Below are positions 31,404 to 36,778 of a stretch of 36,778 nt of DNA, piece by piece (position 1 is the first letter of the stretch; the number at the start of each line of letters is the position of its first letter). This stretch comes from Micromonospora parva (GTDB lineage: Bacteria > Actinomycetota > Actinomycetes > Mycobacteriales > Micromonosporaceae), in the NCBI RefSeq assembly GCF_000718515.1, contig NZ_JNZS01000039.1, forward strand, positions 1 to 36,778, written 5' to 3'. A program made the position numbers and the translations under genes. Under the pieces are notes generated by a model, which was not told where the DNA came from, ran no database searches, and was given only the letters and a program-made list of their open reading frames with translations.

Positions 31404-31999
31404 CGGCTGACCTCCCGCACGAACGAGGCGTCCACGACCGGCGCTCGCGCGGCGCGCGGCGGGGCATCGACGAGGGTACGGAGCCGGGCACGCGCGCGCG
31501 ACAGTCGGGACCGCACCGTCCCGACCGGAACGCCCAGCGCCTCCGCCGCGGACTCGTAGTCGAGGCCCTCCCACAGGCACAGGGTCAGCACCTCACGCTC
31601 GGGGCGGCGCAGCCGGGCCAACGCATCGAGCGCGGCGGCGATGCGTCGGCGGTCGTCGAGTCGGCCGGCGACCTCGTCGGCGTGGTCGGGCACCGTGAGG
31701 TCGGCGGCGATCAGCGCGGCGGCCACCCTGCGGTAGCGGCGGTTGCTGCGGGTGTGGTTGCGGGCCTCGTTGGTGGCGACGCCGAGCAGCCAGGGGCGCA
31801 GCGACCCACCCTCCTCGGTGACCCGCTCCCGGGACCGCCAGGCTTGCAGGTACGTGGCGGCCATGACGTCCTCCGCCGTGGCCCAGTCGGCGGTCAGCCG
31901 GAACGCGTGGTTGTACACCGAGCGCGCGTACGCGTCGAACAGCTCGGCGAACGCGCCGGGATCACCGGCTCGCACCCGGGCGCGCAGACTCGACTCCAT
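31400..31999 (-). CDS. ECF RNA polymerase sigma factor (sigma-70 family)
   Basis: 199 aa from the ATG at 31999 (AGAAG 6 nt upstream); an ATG at 32005 has no room for a ribosome site. Region 2 (about 18-88): FAELFDAYARSVYNHAFRLTADWATAEDVMAATYLQAWRS. Region 4 (about 130-182): LRRPEREVLTLCLWEGLDYESAAEALGVPVGTVRSRLSRARARL. The short linker and no C-terminal extension mark a group IV (ECF) factor of the SigE/RpoE-like type. It overlaps the membrane protein gene by 4 nt. A 10-bp inverted repeat lies just upstream of the start. Confidence 0.93.
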   Translation of the reverse strand: MESSLRARVRAGDPGAFAELFDAYARSVYNHAFRLTADWATAEDVMAATYLQAWRSRERVTEEGGSLRPWLLGVATNEARNHTRSNRRYRRVAAALIAADLTVPDHADEVAGRLDDRRRIAAALDALARLRRPEREVLTLCLWEGLDYESAAEALGVPVGTVRSRLSRARARLRTLVDAPPRAARAPVVDASFVREVSR

Positions 32000-32010
32000 G
32001 ACCATCTTCT

Positions 32011-32040
32011 GTCCGTCGGACGGTGCTGGTTCCGACGGAC
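32011..32040. promoter_or_regulatory. Inverted repeat immediately upstream of the ECF sigma gene
   Basis: GTCCGTCGGA (32011-32020) and TCCGACGGAC (32031-32040) are perfectly complementary with a 10-nt spacer. The repeat begins 11 nt before the sigma ATG, so in RNA it would place a hairpin next to the ribosome site. Confidence 0.5.
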
Positions 32041-32137
32041 CGGCCCGTTGATCAGTTACGGCCCGACGATAGCCACCGGCATGGACGCGCCGCCAACGAC
32101 GGGGTGAACAGGCGCTGTCACGCCTCGCGGTCGTCGA

Positions 32138-32184
32138 TTGACGGGAAATCAACGTACTGGTATCTGTTAATACAGTTTCCTGAT
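32138..32184 (+). promoter_or_regulatory. Chitosanase promoter and candidate operator
   Basis: TTGACG (32138-32143), 17-nt spacer, TATCTG (32161-32166) preceded by TGG. TTAATACAGTTTCCTGAT follows directly (32167-32184). It is close to the palindromic TTAGGAAAGTTTCCTAA-like sites I recall upstream of actinobacterial chitosanase genes (CsnR, ROK family), and it resembles the sequence at the chitinase start in this window. Confidence 0.6.
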
Positions 32185-32267
32185 GCTCGCGGTGCCCGCC
32201 GGGGCCGAACTTCCGCGCCGGGTCACCGACCGGCCGGCGGCACGCCGCCCCTTCCCCGAGGAACACC

Positions 32268-33476
32268 ATGGTTCACCAGAGAACAGCCGCATCCGTCGTG
32301 GGAGCCCTGCTGATCGGCGTCGCCGCCGTCGGCTACGGCGTAACGTCGGCGAGCGCCGCGACCGCCGGCCCGATCACCGGCCTCGGCGGCAAGTGCATCG
32401 ACGTGGCCGGCGCCAACCCGGCCAACGGCACAGCCGTCCAGCTCTACGACTGCAACGGCAGCGCGGCCCAGACGTGGACCGTCGGCAACACCGACACCTC
32501 GATCCGGGCACTCGGCAAGTGCCTCGACGTGACCGCCGCGTCGACCGCCAACGGCGCCAAGGTGCAGCTGTACGACTGCAACAACACCGGCGCCCAGAAG
32601 TGGACCGCCAGCAACGGCGCCCTGGTCAACTCCGGCTCCGGCAAGTGCCTCGACGTCACCGACCGGAGCACCGCGAACGGCGCCCGGTTGCAGATCTGGA
32701 CCTGTGGCGGCACCACGAACCAGCGGTGGACCCTGCCGGGCGGCGGCACCCCCACCCCCACGCCCACCAACCCGAGCGGCACCAACCTCGACGACCCGGC
32801 GAAGAAGGACGTCGCCATGCAACTCGTCTCGGCCGCGGAGAACTCGTCGCTCGACTGGCGCGCGCAGTTCTCCTACATCGAGGACATCGGTGACGGGCGC
32901 GGCTACACCGCCGGCATCATCGGCTTCTGCTCCGGCACCGGCGACATGCTCGAACTGGTCGAGGCGTACACCCGCACCAAGCCGGGCAACGTGCTCGCCG
33001 GCTACCTGCCGGCGCTGCGCACCGTCAACGGCACCCCGTCGCACTCCGGCCTCGACCCCAACTTCCCCCGCGACTGGCGGACCGCCGCCACCGACCCGGT
33101 CTTCCAGGCCGCCCAGGAGGCCGAACGCGACCGGGTCTACTTCAACCCATCGGTACGCGACGGCAAGAACGACCAGGTCCGGGCGCTCGGCCAGTTCGCC
33201 TACTACGACGCGGCGGTCATGCACGGGTACGAGGGCATGCGTCAGATCCGCAGCCGCGCCCTGAACCGGGCCAAGCCGCCGGCCCAGGGCGGCGACGAGC
33301 GGACCTGGCTCAACGCCTTCCTCGACGAGCGGGTCATCGAGATGAAGAAGGAGGCGGCCCACTCGGACACCTCCCGCGTCGACACCGCCCAGCGGGTGTT
33401 CCTCAACAACGGCAACTTCAACCTGAACACCCCGCTGGTGTTCGCCGTCTACGGCGACCAGTTCCGCATCGGGTAG
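32268..33476 (+). CDS. csn: Secreted GH46 chitosanase with N-terminal ricin-type (CBM13) lectin domain
   Basis: 402 aa. The ATG at 32268 has GAGGAA 4 nt upstream. Signal peptide to about residue 31 (SASAATAG). Residues 33-156 form one ricin-B/CBM13 beta-trefoil with three CxD-type repeats (KCIDVAG, KCLDVTA, KCLDVTD) and QxW ends. After a TPTPTPTNP linker, residues 173-402 match GH46 chitosanase closely: the acid Glu191 (SAAENSS) and base Asp209 (EDIGDGRGYT) correspond to Glu22 and Asp40 of the Streptomyces N174 enzyme. It depolymerises chitosan outside the cell. Its TAG stop is the first three bases of the adjacent fold-back element, and the enzyme is full length or nearly so. Confidence 0.95.
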   Translation: MVHQRTAASVVGALLIGVAAVGYGVTSASAATAGPITGLGGKCIDVAGANPANGTAVQLYDCNGSAAQTWTVGNTDTSIRALGKCLDVTAASTANGAKVQLYDCNNTGAQKWTASNGALVNSGSGKCLDVTDRSTANGARLQIWTCGGTTNQRWTLPGGGTPTPTPTNPSGTNLDDPAKKDVAMQLVSAAENSSLDWRAQFSYIEDIGDGRGYTAGIIGFCSGTGDMLELVEAYTRTKPGNVLAGYLPALRTVNGTPSHSGLDPNFPRDWRTAATDPVFQAAQEAERDRVYFNPSVRDGKNDQVRALGQFAYYDAAVMHGYEGMRQIRSRALNRAKPPAQGGDERTWLNAFLDERVIEMKKEAAHSDTSRVDTAQRVFLNNGNFNLNTPLVFAVYGDQFRIG

Positions 33477-33640
33477 GGCCTGTTTCATAAGGGCGGTCGA
33501 GCCGATGCGGAGTCCGGGCGGCAATCCGGCAAGGCGCGGTTTCGTCCGGATACCGGTGTCGTATCCAGACGAAACCGCAACGCCGCCGGTCGTCGTCCGG
33601 GCCCGCCGCAGGCCGGCCAGTCCTTATGGAACAGGCCCTA
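33474..33640. mobile_element. 167-bp fold-back MITE-like element
   Basis: The 19-nt ends 33474-33492 (TAGGGCCTGTTTCATAAGG) and 33622-33640 are inverted repeats with one mismatch. A second inverted pair of 17 nt with one mismatch (33536-33552 and 33562-33578) forms the centre, and the DNA between is also roughly complementary, so the whole element folds into one long hairpin. The outermost TA on each side may be a 2-bp target duplication, as left by IS630/mariner elements. It holds no gene. The insertion supplies the stop codon of the chitosanase gene and may end its transcript. Confidence 0.75.
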
Positions 33641-33795
33641 GGAGCGAGGGCCGGTAACGGGTATCCGGCCGGGTGGATGTGATCGCCGGTTGCCGGCTGT
33701 CCGTCCGGCAGTGTGTGACGGTGGCGGGTGGTCGAGCCAGCCCGGGTCGAACGCCCGGAACTTCTTGCCCACCGCTGCCGCACGCGCACCCCTTC

Positions 33796-33847
33796 AGGAG
33801 CGATCACGAGACACCCGCGGACTGCCGGTTTCTGGAAACCCGCTCCT
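33796..33847 (-). terminator. Hairpins at the 3' end of the MBL-fold gene
   Basis: AGGAGCG (33796-33802) pairs with CGCTCCT (33841-33847), and GGTTTC/GAAACC (33827-33840) forms a tight inner dyad. The outer arm includes the stop codon of the minus-strand hydrolase gene. Between this and the fold-back element (33641-33795) I see no gene. Confidence 0.4.
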
Positions 33848-34478
33848 AGCGGATCGTCACCGACTCCCCGACCGGGATACGCGCGTACTCGGTGCCGCCC
33901 TTGAAGTCCAACCAGCCGTCGAAGTACTCCTGGCCGAGTTCGTTGAGCGTGGCGTCGTGGATCGGGAACGCCCGCTCCGGCCGTACCGCCCGCACGAAGT
34001 CCAACGCCTCACTGAGCTTGAGCCAGGGTGCGGCAGCCGGCACGAGCAGCGTCGCCACCGGCGACGGCGGGACGAACAGCGAGTCGCCCGGGTGGTAGAC
34101 CGTGCCGTCGACGACGAAACCGACGTTGGCGCAGCCCGGCAGACCGTCGTAGATCTCGGCGTGCGCCCCACCCACCACGTCGACGGCGAACCCGGCCGCC
34201 GTGAACCGCTGTCCCGCGTCGACGGCGACCGCCGCGCCGCCCAGCTCGGGGGCCGACGCGATCGCTGCCGACGGCAGGTACACCCGGAACGCGGAGTTGC
34301 GCTGACTCGCCGCCACGAGCTTGTCGATGTCGAGATGGTCGGGATGCTCGTGCGTCACCAGCACCTCGTCGACCCCGTCGAGCGCTTCAGCCTCCGAGAA
34401 CGTCCCCGGGTCGATCACCAGCACCCGGTCGTCCGCCTCCAGGCGCACACAGGCGTGGCCGTATTTGATCAAACGCAT
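33846..34478 (-). CDS. Metallo-beta-lactamase fold hydrolase (UlaG-like)
   Basis: 210 aa. ATG at 34478; no strong ribosome site is seen. The N-terminus MRLIKYGHACVRLEADDRVLVIDPG and the metal motif VTHEHPDHLD (His43, His45, Asp47, His48) are typical of the UlaG/YtkL-like metal-dependent hydrolases. Later ligands are NVGFVVDGTVYHPGDSLF (Asp) and FPIHDATLN (His). No signal peptide, so it is cytoplasmic. UlaG acts on a cyclic sugar lactone, but the substrate here is not determined. Confidence 0.9.
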   Translation of the reverse strand: MRLIKYGHACVRLEADDRVLVIDPGTFSEAEALDGVDEVLVTHEHPDHLDIDKLVAASQRNSAFRVYLPSAAIASAPELGGAAVAVDAGQRFTAAGFAVDVVGGAHAEIYDGLPGCANVGFVVDGTVYHPGDSLFVPPSPVATLLVPAAAPWLKLSEALDFVRAVRPERAFPIHDATLNELGQEYFDGWLDFKGGTEYARIPVGESVTIR

Positions 34479-34513
34479 ACGCCCACTATGGCACCGACGA
34501 ACGGCCCGAAGCG

Positions 34514-34554
34514 GGGGCCCTGTTCGATCAGGCCGTGTCAGAGATCAGGCTGTT
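34514..34554. repeat. Element-end-like sequence and short direct repeats
   Basis: GGGCCCTGTTCGATCAGG (34514-34531) matches the right end of the 33474-33640 element (read inward) at 15 of 17 positions if one C is skipped. GATCAGGC and CTGTTC each occur twice here (34525/34542 and 34519/34549). No gene is recognisable in 34479-34723. It may be the scar of a related element. Confidence 0.35.
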
Positions 34555-34723
34555 CCACAGTGTGACAACCAGCTCGAACGGAGCCGTCCCTGGGCGGGAC
34601 CGTGGCCACCTGAGTCGTTGATCGTGCCTGCGCACAGTTCAGCGCCATGGTCGGACGTCCGTGGAACCGCATTAGCATCGATGCGGCGCGGGCGGTGCAC
34701 TGCCCGACCGGAACGGAGGGCCA

Positions 34724-35161
34724 GTGGGCGCGGCGAGACCGGCATCGCTTCGGCGGTGGGCCGGCGTGCCCCGGTGGATTCGGGTCGTCGTGATCGTCAC
34801 CGTCTGCGTCCTCGGGTACGGCGCGATCGTCCACCTAGGAGATTTGCTTGGCGTCCGGCCGGGTGGTCCCAGCCCGTCCACCCCCACCTGGCTGATGCTG
34901 TACTACACCTCGCTGACCGTGTTCGATCCGCTCGCGGCGCTGTTGCTAGCGCTGCGCCGGATCGAAGGACTGCTGCTCGGCTGTGCCGTGTTCGTCAGCG
35001 ACGCGGCAGCGAACGGGTACGCCAACTACGTGCTGGACACCATGCCGGGGATCACGCCCGGCCGGGTCGGGCAAGCGGTGATCACGGCGCTCGCGGTCGC
35101 CCTGATCGCGGCGACGCCCGCGGTCGCTCCCTGGCTGCACCGGCCGCGCCGTGCCAGCTAG
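34724..35161 (+). CDS. Four-helix membrane protein of unknown function
   Basis: 145 aa, GTG at 34724 with GGAGGG closely upstream. Hydrophobic segments at about 19-38, 55-77, 81-103 and 114-137, with an Arg-rich N-terminus and the C-terminus LHRPRRAS. No family was recognised. Motifs such as SLTVFDPLAALLLALRRIEGLLLGCAVFVSD suggest a small DoxX-like or exporter-like bundle, but this is not supported by any signature. A TAGCAT (34673-34678) could be its -10 element. It stands alone between the MBL-fold gene and the transposase remnant. Confidence 0.6.
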   Translation: MGAARPASLRRWAGVPRWIRVVVIVTVCVLGYGAIVHLGDLLGVRPGGPSPSTPTWLMLYYTSLTVFDPLAALLLALRRIEGLLLGCAVFVSDAAANGYANYVLDTMPGITPGRVGQAVITALAVALIAATPAVAPWLHRPRRAS

Positions 35162-35195
35162 TGCGCTATCCATGAACGTCATCGGCTCTGATCGG

Positions 35196-35605
35196 TCAAG
35201 CGGCCGTGCTGGAACGCCGCGCGCGGACCGACTTGAGCGCAGACAGGGTGTGATCTGCGCCTTCGCGGCGGCGGTTCACACCCCACAGCTGGTCGTCGGC
35301 GAAGCGGTAGCAGCCGTGGAAGTAGCGGATCCCACACGTGCGCTTGTAGGTCGCGGGCAGCCGGTCCGGATCCGACCGTGGCGCCCACGAGCCGCCGTGG
35401 TGCGGGCGGATCGACAGTGGCCCAAACTGATCGAACGCGAAGCAGCGCTGCGGGAACCGGGTGGTCACTTCCTCGATCCGGTCCAGCTTCGCATCGAAGT
35501 CCGGATCCTCGACTCTTCCCACGTCCGGGTGCGCCGCCAGCTGACCTGGTTGTCACGCAGCAGCTGCCGCAGCCCTTCGCGGCCGACAACCACCCGCCGG
35601 TCATG
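35196..35605 (-). pseudogene. IS630-family transposase remnant
   Basis: Two frames together give the middle of an IS630-type transposase. From about 35605 down, GREGLRQLLRDNQVSWRRTRTWEES reads in one frame. From about 35510 down, DPDFDAKLDRIEEVTTRFPQRCFAFDQFGPLSIRP and YKRTCGIRYFHGCYRFADDQLWGVNRRREGADHTLSALKSVRA read in another. The first catalytic Asp is in CFAFDQFGP. A one-base loss near 35505-35520 separates the frames. The N-terminal helix-turn-helix and the C-terminal part with the remaining acidic residues are missing, so about 135 of the usual 350 residues remain. It is inactive. Confidence 0.85.
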
Positions 35606-35756
35606 GACAGCCCACTAGCGGCTGTCTCTCACAGCGGATCATTATCGGCCAGGCGAGCTGTGTGCGGCAGTGGTCGGCCGGTCCGACGACCTCGCTGCGG
35701 CGCTCATGCACTCCATAGACCGCCGCCCAGTCAATCGATCATGATGACTGAAAGTG

Positions 35757-35776
35757 TCGTACGTACGTTCTAGTCT
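35757..35776 (+). promoter_or_regulatory. SOS-box-like operator overlapping a leaderless promoter
   Basis: TCGTACGTACGTTCTA (35757-35772) matches the actinobacterial LexA box TCGAAC-N4-GTTCGA at 10 of 12 defined positions (one change in each half). TAGTCT (35771-35776) is the likely -10 and lies 6 nt before the ATG at 35783, the spacing of leaderless actinobacterial mRNAs. No ribosome site is present. Confidence 0.55.
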
Positions 35777-35782
35777 CGGGTC

Positions 35783-36778
35783 ATGGTCGAGGAGTTGGCG
35801 CAGGCAGACGACGCGGTCGCCGCGTGTGTCGACGCCGCCGCCTGGGCCCTTTCCGAGCAGGATTTGATCGCCGCGCTCGACGCCGCACACCGCATCGAGC
35901 AACGTTTCGCCGCGGTGAAGCTGACCCTGATCCGTGAGCTCGACGGCCGCGGCACCGCCACCGCCCACGGCGCCTCCTCCACCACGGTGTGGCTCCGCGA
36001 ACGCCTGCACCTCACCATCACCGCCGCCCGCCGCCTCGTCGACCTCGCCAGCACCCTCGACACCGCCCACCCCGGCATCCGACAAGCACTCGCCGACGGG
36101 CAGATCACTGTCGACCAAGCCCAAGTCATCACCGACACCGCCACCACCGTGCACGCCGCCGCCGGTCGCGAGGCCGCCGACAAAGCCGTCAGCCTGCTCA
36201 CCGACTGGGCCGGCCAGTTCGACCCCACCCACCTGCGGAAACTCAGCACCCGCATCCTCGACCACGTCGCCCCCGACCTCGACGACGCCGCAGCCGAAGC
36301 CGCCTTCGACGCCGAAGCCCGCCGCGCCACCCGCGACCGCCACCTCACCCTCTCCACCCTGACCGACGGCCGGCTGCGACTCACCGGCATCCTCGACACC
36401 GAGACCGCCGGGCTGCTCCGTGCCGCCATCGACCCCCTCACCGCGCCCTCGGGCCCTGACGACCAGCGCACTCCCGGGCAACGCCGGCACGACGCCCTCA
36501 GCGACGTGTGCCGCCTCGCCCTGCGCACCGGCGAGCTGCCCGAGCACGGCGGCGATCCGGCCCAGGTCGTCGTCACCACCAGCTACGACGGCTTGACCGG
36601 GCAATTGGGCGGCGGAACCCTCGACACCGACCTGCACCTCACCCCCGAGGTCGTGCGACGCCTCGCCTGCGACGCCGCCATCCTCCCCGCCGTCCTCAAC
36701 GGCGCCGGCCAACCACTCGACCTCGGCCGACAACGCCGCCTCATCACCGGGCCCCTCCGACGCGCCCTGGTGCTGCGC
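35783..36778 (+). CDS. DUF222 domain protein, probably HNH endonuclease (3' end outside window)
   Basis: 332 codons are present from the ATG at 35783 to the window edge with no stop. The first part is MVEELAQADDAVAACVDAAAW, then the DUF222 domain: LIAALDAAHRIEQRFAAVKLTLIRELDGRGTATAHGASSTTVWLRERL, HPGIRQALADGQITVDQAQVI, and the later DGRLRLTGILDTETAGLLRAAIDPL and GELPEHGGDPAQVVVTTSYDGLTGQ. The last residues, RRALVLR, are where the HNH nuclease domain (GCAFPGC and HHI motifs) normally begins, so that domain is expected just beyond the window. Members include the 13E12 repeat proteins of mycobacteria, some of which are DNA-damage induced. The upstream SOS-like box agrees with this. Confidence 0.9.
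   Translation, partial: MVEELAQADDAVAACVDAAAWALSEQDLIAALDAAHRIEQRFAAVKLTLIRELDGRGTATAHGASSTTVWLRERLHLTITAARRLVDLASTLDTAHPGIRQALADGQITVDQAQVITDTATTVHAAAGREAADKAVSLLTDWAGQFDPTHLRKLSTRILDHVAPDLDDAAAEAAFDAEARRATRDRHLTLSTLTDGRLRLTGILDTETAGLLRAAIDPLTAPSGPDDQRTPGQRRHDALSDVCRLALRTGELPEHGGDPAQVVVTTSYDGLTGQLGGGTLDTDLHLTPEVVRRLACDAAILPAVLNGAGQPLDLGRQRRLITGPLRRALVLR

Noticed and set aside
33474..33640. The fold-back element as an ordinary Rho-independent terminator
   Set aside because: It is 167 bp with separate end and centre inverted repeats and TA flanks, and a related end sequence occurs 1 kb away. It may still act as a terminator, but its layout is that of an inserted element.
34538..34834. A 98-codon minus-strand frame ending in a possible transposase tail
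   Set aside because: The end looked vaguely transposase-like, but no motif could be named, and the 5' half is antisense to the small membrane protein gene.
1..36778. CRISPR arrays, tRNA or rRNA genes
   Set aside because: No regularly spaced direct repeats and no cloverleaf-like or ribosomal RNA sequence were noticed on either strand. A dedicated tRNA scan was not possible.

Overview
The window is high-GC actinobacterial DNA, most likely from the Micromonosporaceae and probably Micromonospora. This is inferred from strongly G/C-biased third codon positions, many secreted carbohydrate-active enzymes with actinobacterial signal peptides, an F420-type PPOX oxidoreductase, a DUF222/HNH gene and TTGACN-N17-TANNNT promoters. 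No rRNA, tRNA or CRISPR was seen. The window opens inside one gene and closes inside another.

Layout. Bases 1-5.3 kb: the damaged 3' end of a C39-peptidase-like gene with its terminator; a secreted DUF1996 protein behind a promoter with a LacI-type palindrome; a DUF305-like lipoprotein; a long intergenic inverted repeat; a 59-aa membrane protein; and a divergent TetR / aldo-keto reductase pair whose reductase tail overlaps a convergent alpha/beta hydrolase. 5.3-14.1 kb: a GNAT protein behind a possible 16-codon leader ORF, an LtrA membrane protein, a divergent flavin monooxygenase / AraC pair, an overlapping MerR-thioredoxin pair, an anchored GH128 beta-1,3-glucanase, an NAD-dependent epimerase and a PPOX protein. 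14.1-20 kb: a BASS transporter, a GH18 chitinase, an EACC1-like small protein and a large secreted M14 carboxypeptidase. 20-30 kb: a CBM2-bearing arabinofuranosidase-like enzyme, a 787-bp gene-free stretch, a SanA/DUF218 protein, and a sugar locus: LacI regulator, two ABC permeases and a lipoprotein binding protein, divergent from a GH43 beta-xylosidase. 30-32 kb: an ECF sigma factor overlapping a one-TM protein, followed by a lipoprotein with the same outer domain. 32-36.8 kb: a GH46 chitosanase whose stop codon lies in the end of a 167-bp fold-back element, an MBL-fold hydrolase, a small membrane protein, an IS630 transposase remnant and a truncated-by-window DUF222 gene with an SOS-box-like leaderless promoter.

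How it fits together. Five glycosidases acting on chitin, chitosan, beta-1,3-glucan, arabinan/arabinoxylan and xylo-oligosaccharides, plus a xylo-oligosaccharide-type importer, indicate use of fungal and plant wall polymers. The importer lacks its own ATPase, so it probably borrows a shared one. The points most worth following up are the sigma / membrane protein / lipoprotein triad with a duplicated sensor-like domain, the fold-back element at the chitosanase stop codon with related end sequences and an IS630 remnant nearby, and the SOS-like leaderless promoter of the DUF222 gene.
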